Shown: positions 41,594 through 51,256, numbered from the stretch's first letter. The stretch: 64,000 nucleotides of DNA from Chthoniobacterales bacterium (GCA_035274845.1 DATENU010000010.1:1-64000); one strand, 5' to 3'. Notes: generated from the letters alone by a model not told the origin. Numbers and translations are program-made.

Positions 41594-42367
41594 TTTCGTC
41601 GTCTCTGCGACATCGTCGCCCAACTCCGCGCTCCCGGGGGCTGTCCGTGGGACCGCGAGCAGACGAATGAATCGCTCCTTCCCGGCCTGATCGAGGAAGC
41701 GTACGAAGTCGCGACTGCAGTGCGGGCTCGCGATGATCAAAATCTCCGCGAAGAACTGGGAGATCTAATTCTGCTGGCGGTCATGCACTCGGAAATCGCG
41801 AACGAAACCGGCCGTTTCAATATCGAGGAAGTGCTCCGGGATGTGACCGCCAAGTTGATCCGGCGGCATCCGCATGTTTTCGGGGACACCGATGTCCGCG
41901 ACTCGGCTGGCGTGATCAAACAGTGGGACTCGATCAAGCGTGAAGAGAAGGAGCCGGGCGGGGGTCATTATCTGGCCGACCTGCCAGCCGAGCTGCCCGC
42001 GCTGATGCGCGCCCAAAAAGCTCAAAAGAAGGCGGCGCGAGTTAATTTCGACTGGGCGGAGCTTTCCGACGTTATCGCCAAGGTTGACGAAGAGCTGGGC
42101 GAGACCAAGGAAGCAATTGGGTCAGGCAATCCGGAGGCAGTGGCGGGTGAGATTGGCGATCTTCTCTTTGCCGTGGTGAATCTGGCGCGCAAGGTCAACC
42201 TCGACGCGGAAACGGCCCTGCAAAATGCGACTGACAAGTTCGTGGCGCGGTTTAGCCGCGTCGAAGACGAGTTGCGAGCCCGCGGACAAAAGCTCGGTGA
42301 AGTGGGTTTGGACGAGCTCGACCGGATTTGGAAACCGCATAAGGCCGAAGCGCGCAAGGCGCCGTAG
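41555..42367 (+). CDS. mazG: Nucleoside triphosphate pyrophosphohydrolase MazG
   Basis: 270 aa from ATG 41555; a GTG at 41531 in the same frame is possible. Two MazG four-helix repeats are present. The first has CPWDREQTNESLLPGLIEEA and LREELGDLILLAVMHSEIA, with the EExxE/ExxD metal-binding residues, then RRHPHVFGD. The second has VDEELGETKEAI and GEIGDLLFAVVNLARKVNLD. The enzyme hydrolyses dNTPs or NTPs, probably as a house-cleaning and stress function. The first 15 or so residues are not conserved in the family and derive partly from an inverted repeat. Confidence 0.93.
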   Translation: MAESVHQSPVPDHFRRLCDIVAQLRAPGGCPWDREQTNESLLPGLIEEAYEVATAVRARDDQNLREELGDLILLAVMHSEIANETGRFNIEEVLRDVTAKLIRRHPHVFGDTDVRDSAGVIKQWDSIKREEKEPGGGHYLADLPAELPALMRAQKAQKKAARVNFDWAELSDVIAKVDEELGETKEAIGSGNPEAVAGEIGDLLFAVVNLARKVNLDAETALQNATDKFVARFSRVEDELRARGQKLGEVGLDELDRIWKPHKAEARKAP

Positions 42368-42447
42368 CCAGTCCGGAAAGGCAACGTCGCGGGAAAGCTC
42401 GGCCTGCCATTTACAAATCGCTCTGACCAGCCATATTGCCCGTCCCA

Positions 42448-43002
42448 ATGGACCTTGCCATTAACATCCTGACCGGAATCTTCATCTTTGTCGCGATATT
42501 GATGATCCTTGTGATCCTGATGCAACGTCCCAAAAGCGAAGGACTTGGGGCTGCTTTTGGCGGTGGGGTCACGGAAAACATTTTCGGCGCTCAAACGACC
42601 AATGTGCTGACCAAAATAACGGGCTGGTTTGCCGCCATTTTTTTCCTGCTCTGTTTCGCCCTTTCAATTCTCTACGCGCAGAAGAGCAGTTCGCCCAGCA
42701 ACCTGACTGAGCGGGTGAAGAAGAATCTGCCGCCTCCGGTAGCAACAACTTCGGCGACACCCACCGCGACGCCAAGTCCCGATGCTTCTTCGACCGCCAC
42801 TCCTTCCGCTGTGGGGACGAGCCCGACACCGGCAGGAATCGCCCCTTCTTCGTCGGTAAAGCCGGCTAGTTCCCCGGCTGGAGTTGTCCCGCCCACGACT
42901 AGCCCGGCGCCGCCGGCGACCAGTCCTGCGCCTTCAGCGCGGCCGAGCGCCGCCCCATCGGCTTCGACTTCAGTGTCTCCGGCAGCTTCGCCCAAAGGCT
43001 AA
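42448..43002 (+). CDS. secG: SecG protein-export membrane subunit with a long low-complexity tail
   Basis: 184 aa from ATG 42448. Two membrane helices (about 4-24 and 57-78) bracket the SecG signature LMQRPKSEGLGAAFGGG. Usual SecG proteins end soon after the second helix. Here about 100 further residues of Pro/Ala/Ser/Thr (for example TTSATPTATPSPDASSTATP) follow, with very few charged residues. SecG forms the SecYEG channel in the inner membrane. The tail is probably disordered and its side of the membrane is not determined. The gene follows mazG by 80 bp. Confidence 0.88.
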   Translation: MDLAINILTGIFIFVAILMILVILMQRPKSEGLGAAFGGGVTENIFGAQTTNVLTKITGWFAAIFFLLCFALSILYAQKSSSPSNLTERVKKNLPPPVATTSATPTATPSPDASSTATPSAVGTSPTPAGIAPSSSVKPASSPAGVVPPTTSPAPPATSPAPSARPSAAPSASTSVSPAASPKG

Positions 43003-43138
43003 GTTCTCTTCAGGGCCCAGCCGTAGCGCCTCTCTCTTCCGTACGGTGGGGCAGCTAAGCGGGGACCCATATTGGGGCGCCTGACCCCCGCGATCCCCGG
43101 CTTCGCCATCCCGGGAACTGCGGCGGTCAGAAAACGTG

Positions 43139-46100
43139 CTAACGACCAGGGGCCGGAGTCGGAGTAGGACTTGGGCGGAACGGGCCGTTCCGCGTCGGGC
43201 TCGCGGAAGAAGTCACGCCTTTAATTGCGGGCGCGGCAACTTCGGACTTGGCCGCCCGTGTCGGGAGCGGCCTTGGCGAGGTGGCCGAGTCTTTCGATGG
43301 CGTCGGCGTCTGTCTCGGCGGTGTCGGGGCGTCTTTCGGCGGTGTAGCTGTTACGATCGGACTCGGGCTCGGGCTCGGCGTACTGAAGACCGACGCATCA
43401 GGCAAAGTTGTCGATGGACCGGCGCCGTCAAAGACGGTTCCGCCGCCCGTGCCGCAGCTCAATTGGTTGAGCACGGTTACCGTCACCGGACCGGGAGCCG
43501 TCAGGGTGACGTTTCCATTCGCGGGGCTAACCACGGGAGCCAACCAAGCGCAATGCCCTGGAGGCGTCGGCGGGACCTCGGTGACCGTGCAGATGGTTCC
43601 GGGAGGAAAGGGCCCAAACCCCACCGTCTTAATCTTCGCCTTCGTGCCGCCCTTGTAGGATTGGAGAGGATCGGAGATGGCAAATGAAACTGTGTCCACG
43701 CTCGTCACCGGGCCACTTCCCGGCGGCGAACAACTGACATTGAACTTGAACTGTCCCGCATAGTTCGCCGGCACCCCCACGGCTACCTTCCTGATCTCGC
43801 CCTTGACGGGTTCCTCGCATTTCACGTTGAGGTTCGCTGCGAGGTGAGAGAAATCGAGGTTCGATTTTTCGATATTGTGCGCAGTGTTCTGAAAACTCCC
43901 GCACTTGGTGGGCGGTTTCATAGTATAGGTCACGCTACAACTCGAGGGACCTGGGGGCAGAGAGCCACCCGTCAGGGAAATGGTCCCTGTCGTGCTGACG
44001 TTTGCGCTTCCGCCACAGGTATTGCTTACGACCGCCCCGCCGGTGAAGGGAGGCGAGGGTAAGTTGTCAAAAAAGACGAGGCCGGTCTGGGCCGGGCTGG
44101 AAGGCGGATTGGTGAGCGTGATGACAACGTTGACCGGTTGCCCGAGATTGATAACCGCGGGACTAAAGCTCTTCTCCATCGTGGGCTTACACTTCACTTC
44201 GAGGTCGGCGCTGAGATGGCTAAAGTCGAGGCCATGGGGCTCATGAATATTCTCGGCGGTGTTATGGAAAATGCCGCACTTGGTGGGCGGGGACATATGA
44301 TAGGTCACCGTGCAGCTGGACGGGCCGGCAGGGAGTGCACCATTGTGCAGGCCGACGACATTGAAGTTAACGTTGGCAGTGCCCCCGCACGTGTTCGTAA
44401 CGGTTCCAGTGGTCCCCGGTGAGGGGAAAGGAGGATTCGGCAACGCATCGGCAAAACTCAGCCCGGTCTGCGCTGGCGAGCCGGCTGCATTCGTCAAGGT
44501 GAACACGACGTCCACGGGTTGACCAAGAGAGATGACGGCCGGCGAGAATTTCTTAACGAGGGTCGGCGGCGGCGGCGGCACAATTTGAATGCAGGCTTGC
44601 GCCGTTGTCAGCGCTGTCTGGTTTCCTTCGAAGAAGGTGAGTGGCGGGAGATAGGACGGGGTCGTGCCGCCAGGAGCGATCCGCACGTCAGCGGTGTTGC
44701 AAAGCGGCGTGGGCTGAGTCACCACCGGCGCGGTAGCGCTAACTTGGAACGAGGTTGTACCGCCCCCTGGGATTGCGGCGAGGGTGAAGTTCAGCACATT
44801 TCCGGTGAAACCTCCCGATCCTCCGGCTCCGGTGATGCTGAATGGATTAGCAAACGGACTCACAAAACTGCTCATGGTATCGATTAATTTCATCCCCGCT
44901 GGACTCGTGTCGCTCCCGGCGTTTTTCACCGTCAGGGTGAACGTAACGGGGCCGCCGCCGTAAGCGGTCGTGGGGCCGCTCTTCCCGACCACGATAGAAA
45001 CGCATTTGGGCAGCGCCTTCGTCACCTTGGCAAAGAACGCCGGCACCTGAGACAGATTCGTATTGTAGGGATAACTCGGGTCCATGAATGCGGTATTGAC
45101 CACATTGGTGATGCCGGAATTCTGACACAGAGCGTCGCCGGTCGGCGGCTGATTCAGAGTTACAGTAAGGTTAAAGGTCAGGCTGGCACCGGCCGAGAAA
45201 ACCATCCCTGTCGGATTGGAGAAATCAATTAACCTCGTGCCCGACCAGAGAGGATTTCTCGGCTGGATATTAGGCCCCGAGGAGGGCGAGGTATAACTCA
45301 GCGGGGACGTAACATTGCTTACGCCATTGTTGGCACAGGTGTAGGAATAGGTGATATCCATGGAGGTGGCGTAGAGCGGAGAATCCAGTGACATGGCGTC
45401 AATCAGCGTCCGGACCGTAATCGGCCCCGAGGAATTGTTCTTATACGTTAAGACGTACTTAAGGGTCGCCGGATAAGACGCTATCGGTGGCGAAACCGGG
45501 TTTTCCACCTTCGTTACCTGGAGTTGGCAAATGGGAAGCGACGGCATCGCGTTCGACACGTAGGCGCTTCCGGTAGCAGGACCGCCGACGTAGGCGTAGT
45601 TCCAAATGGCACCCGCCGTGGATGTGCTGGCGCAGGCCGCGGAGTACTGCACTTTATACTTGATTGTTACCGAGGCGTTAGGCCCAAGCGTAAGTGGCAT
45701 CGAGAACAGCGTGCCCGAGCTTCCGGAGCTCACGACCGGCGTGTAAGTCGTCGGCGCCCCGCAACTGACGGCCGGGGCACATGCGATGTTGTTGGGAGTC
45801 GCTGTGAACGGGGGGGTTCCATTATTCCCGACCCAATCCGTTAAGGTCAGTCCGGCAAGGGTTGAATTCGAAGGATTGGTTACCGTAATCGCGTAGATGA
45901 AAGGCGTACCTGAGGTCCAGGAGCCGACGGTCTGGACGGTTTTGCTGACATTAACCGTGCCTATTGGGGCGCACGTGGTCGGAAGCCCGGGTAACTGCAA
46001 ATAGGTGGTGGCAATGCCCGACGTATTATTCGACGCGTTGGTATCCTGGACAGTTGTTGTTCCATTGGAGAAAGTCAGGAACGCCTGGTTCAGCAATTTG

Positions 46101-47176
46101 TTATTATTATTGGCCGAGCACTGGGAGCCATTCGTGATCGTCGCGTCGAATGTGATCTCGAACCATTCGCCAGCCGGAAGTAATCCGGGAGAAAGCGCGG
46201 GATAAGTTATCATCGGCAAATTGTGAGGTTGATTATAGCCCAGCCCAAATGAGTCCGAGATAGCCCCTGGACAGTCGACCGAGCCAGTCGATTTCGTGCA
46301 CTGAAAGTTACTAATATTGATGCCGAGATTCACGTCTTGCACTCCCCCCGGAGTGCTGACGGTGTCGTTAAGGCGGAGCAACTGGCCGAGATAGACATCC
46401 GTTGTATGATACATTAGATCCGGGGTGGATTGATTCTTTACTTTAAGTTTGTAGGTAACCGTACCGGCGGTCGGCCAAATCGGGACGGTGGCCGACGAGC
46501 CAAATGTCCCCGTTGTCTTCGGTTTCTCTTCCTTAGTAAGCGTTATGTCGACCGGGAGGTTCGACGCGTAAACACTCCAGTTTAAGTTTTGGGGCTGGGT
46601 GCCGGGCCCGCTGGGAGCAAATGTCGCCGCTTGCGAGCCGGCTTGATCGAAATATCCATTGATGATGACGATCACCTTGTCGTTCTTGTTTAAAACGCCA
46701 ACGGCGATATTATGGACCGACGCGCCGGGCGTGAGATTGCAGCCTGAACCAAGGTTAGTGGGGTTATTCGGTGGATTCGAGGGCCCGAAGAACCTGACAC
46801 AGAACCCTCCAGTAACATGAAATCCGGCCGGCGTTGTTATGGTGAGCGATACCGGAGTGGTGTTTCCGGCCGGGTCCTGAATGCCATACGCTATGTGACC
46901 GAGCGATCCGATGGTAATCGGATTCGGCGGGAGCGGAGAGGGTTGAATATCGTAGTCCCAGGGTACTCCGGACGACGAGGAAACATTACCGCCATGTAGG
47001 ACCTGGTTGGCATTCCAAGTCGCAGCCGCAAGGCTGGACGCTCCCGTGAGAGCGAGAAGTGCGGCCAGAAGCAGAAGAAAGAGGACGCCGCGAAACCTCC
47101 GCAGCGCTGCGAAGTTTTGATGATTCGTTCTAGGGCGAGTTGTTTTCGGGAATCGAGTGGACGGGTTGGTTTTCAT
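43139..47176 (-). CDS. Giant secreted surface protein with DUF11-like beta-sandwich repeats
   Basis: 1345 aa. It carries a basic N-region and signal peptide (about 28-52, FRGVLFLLLLAALLALTGAS). Several tandem extracellular beta domains of DUF11/conserved-repeat type follow. Recurrent elements are VTLTNPPSSPAQTGLVFFD / VFTLTNAAGSPAQTGLSFAD, NTCGGxANV, PPGPSSCTVTYHMSPPTKCG and SFSPAVINLGQPV. The last two modules (about 900-1110) are nearly duplicate. A final domain (about 1110-1215) has CTVTEVPPTPP, then a Pro/Thr/Ser-rich tail with no sorting motif I recognise. It has few charged residues, as in adhesins. It is divergent from the sigma factor gene across 149 bp. Confidence 0.8.
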   Translation of the reverse strand: MKTNPSTRFPKTTRPRTNHQNFAALRRFRGVLFLLLLAALLALTGASSLAAATWNANQVLHGGNVSSSSGVPWDYDIQPSPLPPNPITIGSLGHIAYGIQDPAGNTTPVSLTITTPAGFHVTGGFCVRFFGPSNPPNNPTNLGSGCNLTPGASVHNIAVGVLNKNDKVIVIINGYFDQAGSQAATFAPSGPGTQPQNLNWSVYASNLPVDITLTKEEKPKTTGTFGSSATVPIWPTAGTVTYKLKVKNQSTPDLMYHTTDVYLGQLLRLNDTVSTPGGVQDVNLGINISNFQCTKSTGSVDCPGAISDSFGLGYNQPHNLPMITYPALSPGLLPAGEWFEITFDATITNGSQCSANNNNKLLNQAFLTFSNGTTTVQDTNASNNTSGIATTYLQLPGLPTTCAPIGTVNVSKTVQTVGSWTSGTPFIYAITVTNPSNSTLAGLTLTDWVGNNGTPPFTATPNNIACAPAVSCGAPTTYTPVVSSGSSGTLFSMPLTLGPNASVTIKYKVQYSAACASTSTAGAIWNYAYVGGPATGSAYVSNAMPSLPICQLQVTKVENPVSPPIASYPATLKYVLTYKNNSSGPITVRTLIDAMSLDSPLYATSMDITYSYTCANNGVSNVTSPLSYTSPSSGPNIQPRNPLWSGTRLIDFSNPTGMVFSAGASLTFNLTVTLNQPPTGDALCQNSGITNVVNTAFMDPSYPYNTNLSQVPAFFAKVTKALPKCVSIVVGKSGPTTAYGGGPVTFTLTVKNAGSDTSPAGMKLIDTMSSFVSPFANPFSITGAGGSGGFTGNVLNFTLAAIPGGGTTSFQVSATAPVVTQPTPLCNTADVRIAPGGTTPSYLPPLTFFEGNQTALTTAQACIQIVPPPPPTLVKKFSPAVISLGQPVDVVFTLTNAAGSPAQTGLSFADALPNPPFPSPGTTGTVTNTCGGTANVNFNVVGLHNGALPAGPSSCTVTYHMSPPTKCGIFHNTAENIHEPHGLDFSHLSADLEVKCKPTMEKSFSPAVINLGQPVNVVITLTNPPSSPAQTGLVFFDNLPSPPFTGGAVVSNTCGGSANVSTTGTISLTGGSLPPGPSSCSVTYTMKPPTKCGSFQNTAHNIEKSNLDFSHLAANLNVKCEEPVKGEIRKVAVGVPANYAGQFKFNVSCSPPGSGPVTSVDTVSFAISDPLQSYKGGTKAKIKTVGFGPFPPGTICTVTEVPPTPPGHCAWLAPVVSPANGNVTLTAPGPVTVTVLNQLSCGTGGGTVFDGAGPSTTLPDASVFSTPSPSPSPIVTATPPKDAPTPPRQTPTPSKDSATSPRPLPTRAAKSEVAAPAIKGVTSSASPTRNGPFRPSPTPTPAPGR

Positions 47177-47325
47177 AAGGATGGGTTTTGGGGTTCGTGG
47201 ATTGCTGTTCGGCAGTTACTAGCGGAACCGGATCGGGAAGTTCCGGCCTATTTCGCCGCGCAGGTTTTCGAGAGACCGGCCCAGCGGCGGCGGCTTGTTT
47301 TCTACGCTTGTCGAACGGCGGAAAA

Positions 47326-48126
47326 ATGACTACGATCCCCCGGTTGAACACCGCCCCTCCAAGATCAAAGAACTCGGAAGAGCCGCGCATCTTCCTTACC
47401 ACGCGCTGGAGCCTGATCCTTTCGGGCGTGAATTCGAATGGTGACTCCGCCAAGACGCAGGCGGCGCTGGCCGAGCTTTGCCGGATCTATTGGCGACCTG
47501 TTTTCTCCTTTGTTTGCCGCGGAGGATATTCTCCGCAGGACGCGCAGGACCTGACGCAGGACTTCTTCCTAATGATCCTGGAAACCGACTGGCTCCAGCA
47601 CGCGGACGAAAGCCGCGGCCGTTTCAGGTCGTTCCTTCTCAAGTCGCTTCAGAATTCGCTGAATCATGCGCGGGAGAAAAAGCAGGCGCTCAAGCGGGGT
47701 GGGGACGTTCAGTTTATTTCGTGGGATGAGTGGATGGTAGAAGCTCCTTCCCGGTTGTCCATTCCTCCTCAAACGCTAGAGACCTTGCCCGCGGAAAGAC
47801 TGTTCGACCTTCGCTGGGCCGCGACGGTGGTGGAGCACGCCCTGCGACGGCTGGGCGAGGAATGCGAAGCGAAGGGTCGTCGCCGTCTTTTCGACGCATT
47901 GAGCAGCCATTTGACGGCTGAGCGCACTGATGTGTCTTATGCCGATCTCGCGGCAAGCCTGGGAGTGGCTGAGAGCGCGATCAAAAAACAACTGCACAAT
48001 CTTCGCGAGCGTTACCGATGGCTCCTCCGCGATGAGGTCGCTCATACGGTCGCAAATCCTGCCGACGTGGATGCCGAGATTCGGTACCTCTGCGCGGCGC
48101 TCGCCGCCGGAATGGAACAACCTTGA
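47326..48126 (+). CDS. ECF-type RNA polymerase sigma factor paired with a protein kinase
   Basis: 266 aa from ATG 47326; the frame is open further upstream but the extension is low-complexity. Region 2 is around residues 20-95 (TTRWSLILSG, LCRIYWRPVFSFVCRGGYSP, DAQDLTQDFF). Region 4 is near 195-240, with VSYADLAASLGVAESAIKKQ and LHNLRERYRWLL. In between is the SRGRFRSFLLKSLQNSLNHA stretch typical of the sigma factors that precede kinases in Verrucomicrobiota and Planctomycetota. Its stop and the kinase start share one base (TGATG at 48124-48128), so the two are translationally coupled and likely act in one signalling route. Confidence 0.87.
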   Translation: MTTIPRLNTAPPRSKNSEEPRIFLTTRWSLILSGVNSNGDSAKTQAALAELCRIYWRPVFSFVCRGGYSPQDAQDLTQDFFLMILETDWLQHADESRGRFRSFLLKSLQNSLNHAREKKQALKRGGDVQFISWDEWMVEAPSRLSIPPQTLETLPAERLFDLRWAATVVEHALRRLGEECEAKGRRRLFDALSSHLTAERTDVSYADLAASLGVAESAIKKQLHNLRERYRWLLRDEVAHTVANPADVDAEIRYLCAALAAGMEQP

Positions 48127-50972
48127 TGAAGAATCTGCTTGGCGACTCCGCGCCGGGCAAGAGCACGGCGGAACATCCCGCAATTTGCGACCGATGCGGC
48201 GCTGACACCCGGCTGGATCAAGGAACCTGTCTCAGTTGTCTACTGCTGGAAGGATTGGCAGCGAAGGGCGAAGCCTCCAGCGAGGTCTTCGAAAGCGTGC
48301 TCGCGGAAGTGGACCTGCCGGACAAGGAATGGCGTCTGGGCAATTACGAGATTCTGGAAGAGATCGGCCGCGGCGGCATGGGCGTGATTTATCGGGCAAA
48401 ACAGCGGCACTCCCGGCGCATCGTGGCGGTGAAACGCATGCTGAGTTACGAAGCGGAGTCGCATGAGACGCTCGTCCGCTTTCGTCGCGAAGCGGAAACA
48501 GCCGCCAGCCTCGATCATCCGAATATTCTTCCAATCTACGAGGTGAGTGAGAGCGATGAAGGCGTTCCCTTCTTCAGCATGAAACTGGCCGTAGGTGGGA
48601 GCTTGCGGGCCGCGGCGCCCGCCCTTTCCTCCAAACCGAGGGAGTGTGTCCAACTGATGGCCAGGGTAGCGCGCGCGCTTGAGCACGCTCACCATCGCGG
48701 GATTCTTCATCGCGATCTCCAACCGGGCAACATCCTCCTCGATGCACGAGGGGAACCGATGATCAGCGATTTCGGCCTGGCGAAATGGCTGGATGGATGC
48801 AGCGACCTCACCCGGACACTCACCGCCTTTGGGACGCCCGGTTTCATCGCGCCCGAACAGGTCGAAGGCGCCGCCGCCAGGTTAACGCCAGCGGCGGATA
48901 TTTACAGTCTGGGCGCGCTCCTGTTCTTCCTCCTCGTGCGCCGACCACCCTTCGTAGGAGAAAATGCCATCTCGGTCATTCGGCAAGCCGGAGCCACGGA
49001 CGCACCCCGATTACGCTCGCTGGCGCCGTCGCTCGATCGAGACTTGGAGACCATCGTCGCGCATTGCCTGGAGCGCGATCCAAGGGCGCGTTATGAGTCC
49101 GCCGGCAACCTGGCAGACGACCTCGAACGCTGGCTGGCTGGCCGGCCGATTCTCGCCCGGCCGGTCCTCGCTCCTGCCCGCATTTGGCGCTGGTCGCGGC
49201 GCAATCCGCTGCTGGCTACGGCAGCAAGCGCGTGTCTGCTCCTCATCGGAGCGGTCGCCGGATTGGTGATCCGCCAAGATGCCTTTACTCCGCCTGAAAT
49301 TCCACCCCCGGAAAAAAGCCTGGCAGTGCTTCCCTTCGAAAACCTTAGCTCCGCTCCGGACGATGTATTTTTCGCCGCCGGCATTCACGACGATATTCTG
49401 ACCAGGCTCGCGACTGTAGCGGACCTAAAAGTGATTAGCCGCAGAAGTGTGCGCGATTACAAGCCGGGCCCGTCCCGCAAGCTCAATGAGATTGCCCGCG
49501 CGTTGGGAGTGCGGCACGTCCTCGAGGGGAGCGTCCGCCGAGTTAATGGACATGTCCGGATCAGCGCTCACTTAACCGATGCGCAAACCGGCACTCAACT
49601 GTGGGCGGAGCAATACGATCGCGATATCGCGGACGTGTTCGACGCCCAGGCGGAATTATCGCAGGCCATAGCAGACCAACTGCGGGCGAAACTTTCCCCC
49701 ACCGAAAAGGCGACGCTGACAAAACGCCCGACGATCAATGTAGCGGCCTACGATTTGTACATGGGCGCGATGGGACTTATCGCGGGAGCGATTGGCTCGA
49801 AGGACGCAGCCGCGAACATAAAGAAAGCTGTCGATCTCCTCAATGAAGCTACCGAGCGGGACCCTTCATTTGTGCTGGCCTATTGCCACCTTGCCCGCGC
49901 CCATGAAAATTTATATTGGAATGATTTGGACCATACTCCCACGCGGCTCGCTCTGGCGAAGCACGCCGTGGATTCGGCCGTCCGCCTGGGACCTGATCTC
50001 GGGGAAACGCATCTAGCCCTCGCGCGCTACCATTACATTGCTTACAGGGGATATGACTCCGCCCGCGGCGAACTCGAGCTGGCCCGCCATCTCTTACCTA
50101 ACGACACCGAGGTTCTTACGCTGGCGGGTTTGATCGAGCGACGGCAGAACCGCTGGGCCGCCGCGCTCCGGGATCTGCGGCGGGCAAACGACCTCGACCC
50201 CCGCAATGGGGAAATCACCCGAGCCTTGGCGGATACGTATTTGGAACTGCGGCTCTACAAGGAAATGGAACAGCTCTTAAAGGGCGCTCTTTCGACGATT
50301 CCTCAAGACGCCCTCGTTATTTACGCCAAGCTCGCGGATTGCTACTTCGCTCGCGGCACCCCGAGGAGTGTCCTTCCGTTCTTCGAATACGGTCCGCCAG
50401 GTACGAGCGCTACCCCGTACGGGACCTACTATCGCTTCACGGCAGCGTTATATCTGCGTGACTACGATGGGGCCAGGCGCTTCATCTCGGAGGGCGCGCC
50501 GAACGTTCCGGATTCGTTGAAAGGACCCTATTGTCCCAAGGTCTGGTTCGAGGCCTTAATTTCCCACGCCCAACAAGACAGTGAGCAGGCCCGGACAGCA
50601 TTCACCAGTGCTCGCGAGCTCTTTCAGGCCGCGGTCGAAAAAGAACCCGAGGATCCTGCCCGTCTCAGCGCCATTGCACGGATTGATGCCGCTCTCGGCC
50701 GCAAGGAGGAGGCGATTCGAGAAGCGAAACAAGCACTCGCTCTTCGTCCCGTGGAAAAAGACGCAATGGAAGGACCGATGTGGGCGACGAATCTGGCCGT
50801 CGTTTATGCCTGGACGGGAGAGAGTGATCTGGCCATCGAACAGTTGGAGGCAGTAACAAAAATACCCGCCGGCCCATCCTACGGTGATCTCGCGCTCAAC
50901 CCGAGATGGGATAAGCTCCGCGACCATGCGCGATTCAACCAAATCGTCGACTCGCTTCGACCCCCGCCCTAG
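48126..50972 (+). CDS. Membrane Ser/Thr protein kinase with zinc ribbon, TolB-like and TPR domains
   Basis: 948 aa from ATG 48126. An N-terminal zinc ribbon has cysteines C21, C24, C35 and C38. The kinase domain (about 74-335) has Gly-loop IGRGGMGVIYRAKQ, K103 in VAVKRML, HRDLQPGNILL (195-205; usual Lys of HRDLK is Gln199) and DFGLAKW (215). One membrane helix lies at about 358-377. Next is a TolB-like/adenylate-cyclase-associated domain (about 390-510, SLAVLPFENLSS, LKVISRRSVRDYK, GTQLWAEQYDRDI), then TPR repeats to about 930. The catalytic half is cytoplasmic and the TPR half lies outside the inner membrane. It is coupled to the upstream ECF sigma factor, a plausible phosphorylation target (inference). 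Confidence 0.9.
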   Translation: MKNLLGDSAPGKSTAEHPAICDRCGADTRLDQGTCLSCLLLEGLAAKGEASSEVFESVLAEVDLPDKEWRLGNYEILEEIGRGGMGVIYRAKQRHSRRIVAVKRMLSYEAESHETLVRFRREAETAASLDHPNILPIYEVSESDEGVPFFSMKLAVGGSLRAAAPALSSKPRECVQLMARVARALEHAHHRGILHRDLQPGNILLDARGEPMISDFGLAKWLDGCSDLTRTLTAFGTPGFIAPEQVEGAAARLTPAADIYSLGALLFFLLVRRPPFVGENAISVIRQAGATDAPRLRSLAPSLDRDLETIVAHCLERDPRARYESAGNLADDLERWLAGRPILARPVLAPARIWRWSRRNPLLATAASACLLLIGAVAGLVIRQDAFTPPEIPPPEKSLAVLPFENLSSAPDDVFFAAGIHDDILTRLATVADLKVISRRSVRDYKPGPSRKLNEIARALGVRHVLEGSVRRVNGHVRISAHLTDAQTGTQLWAEQYDRDIADVFDAQAELSQAIADQLRAKLSPTEKATLTKRPTINVAAYDLYMGAMGLIAGAIGSKDAAANIKKAVDLLNEATERDPSFVLAYCHLARAHENLYWNDLDHTPTRLALAKHAVDSAVRLGPDLGETHLALARYHYIAYRGYDSARGELELARHLLPNDTEVLTLAGLIERRQNRWAAALRDLRRANDLDPRNGEITRALADTYLELRLYKEMEQLLKGALSTIPQDALVIYAKLADCYFARGTPRSVLPFFEYGPPGTSATPYGTYYRFTAALYLRDYDGARRFISEGAPNVPDSLKGPYCPKVWFEALISHAQQDSEQARTAFTSARELFQAAVEKEPEDPARLSAIARIDAALGRKEEAIREAKQALALRPVEKDAMEGPMWATNLAVVYAWTGESDLAIEQLEAVTKIPAGPSYGDLALNPRWDKLRDHARFNQIVDSLRPPP

Positions 50973-50998
50973 CGATCCGCACCTCCAGCTGCCAAGGG

Positions 50999-51256
50999 CT
51001 ACGGGACGATTTCCGGCTTCGGGCCGGCTTTTTCATTCAACGCCTGGGTGAATTCCTGCAGGCTTGAGACAATTTGCGGCGCCTTGGTCAGCACCGTGCT
51101 CGCCAGCTTCTCCGAGTAATCAGGGCGGCGTTGTGACATCTCGGAAAGCGCCATCATCACGGCGAGGGCGTTGTTAATGGCGTGTTTGATCTCGCTGAAT
51201 TTTTTCTGCAACTCGACGAGTTCTTCGTGGGAAATGCTGCGCGCGGGTTCACTCAT
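50999..51256 (-). CDS. Mini-protein resembling an isolated histidine-kinase dimerisation helix
   Basis: 85 aa, entirely helical. Residues about 20-45 read FSEIKHAINNALAVMMALSE, which resembles the H-box of HisKA-type dimerisation domains (H followed by xNN and a hydrophobic helix). A second helix (about 50-75) could complete a helical hairpin. No ATPase domain follows. It is divergent from uvrA, with 69 bp between the start codons. It could be a stand-alone phosphotransfer or scaffold protein, or simply a helical hairpin that looks like one. Confidence 0.55.
   Translation of the reverse strand: MSEPARSISHEELVELQKKFSEIKHAINNALAVMMALSEMSQRRPDYSEKLASTVLTKAPQIVSSLQEFTQALNEKAGPKPEIVP

Noticed and set aside
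43003..43138. Possible structured RNA between secG and the giant surface protein
   Set aside because: The region has several GC-rich hairpin-forming stretches, but I could not match it to SRP RNA, tmRNA, RNase P or a riboswitch consensus.
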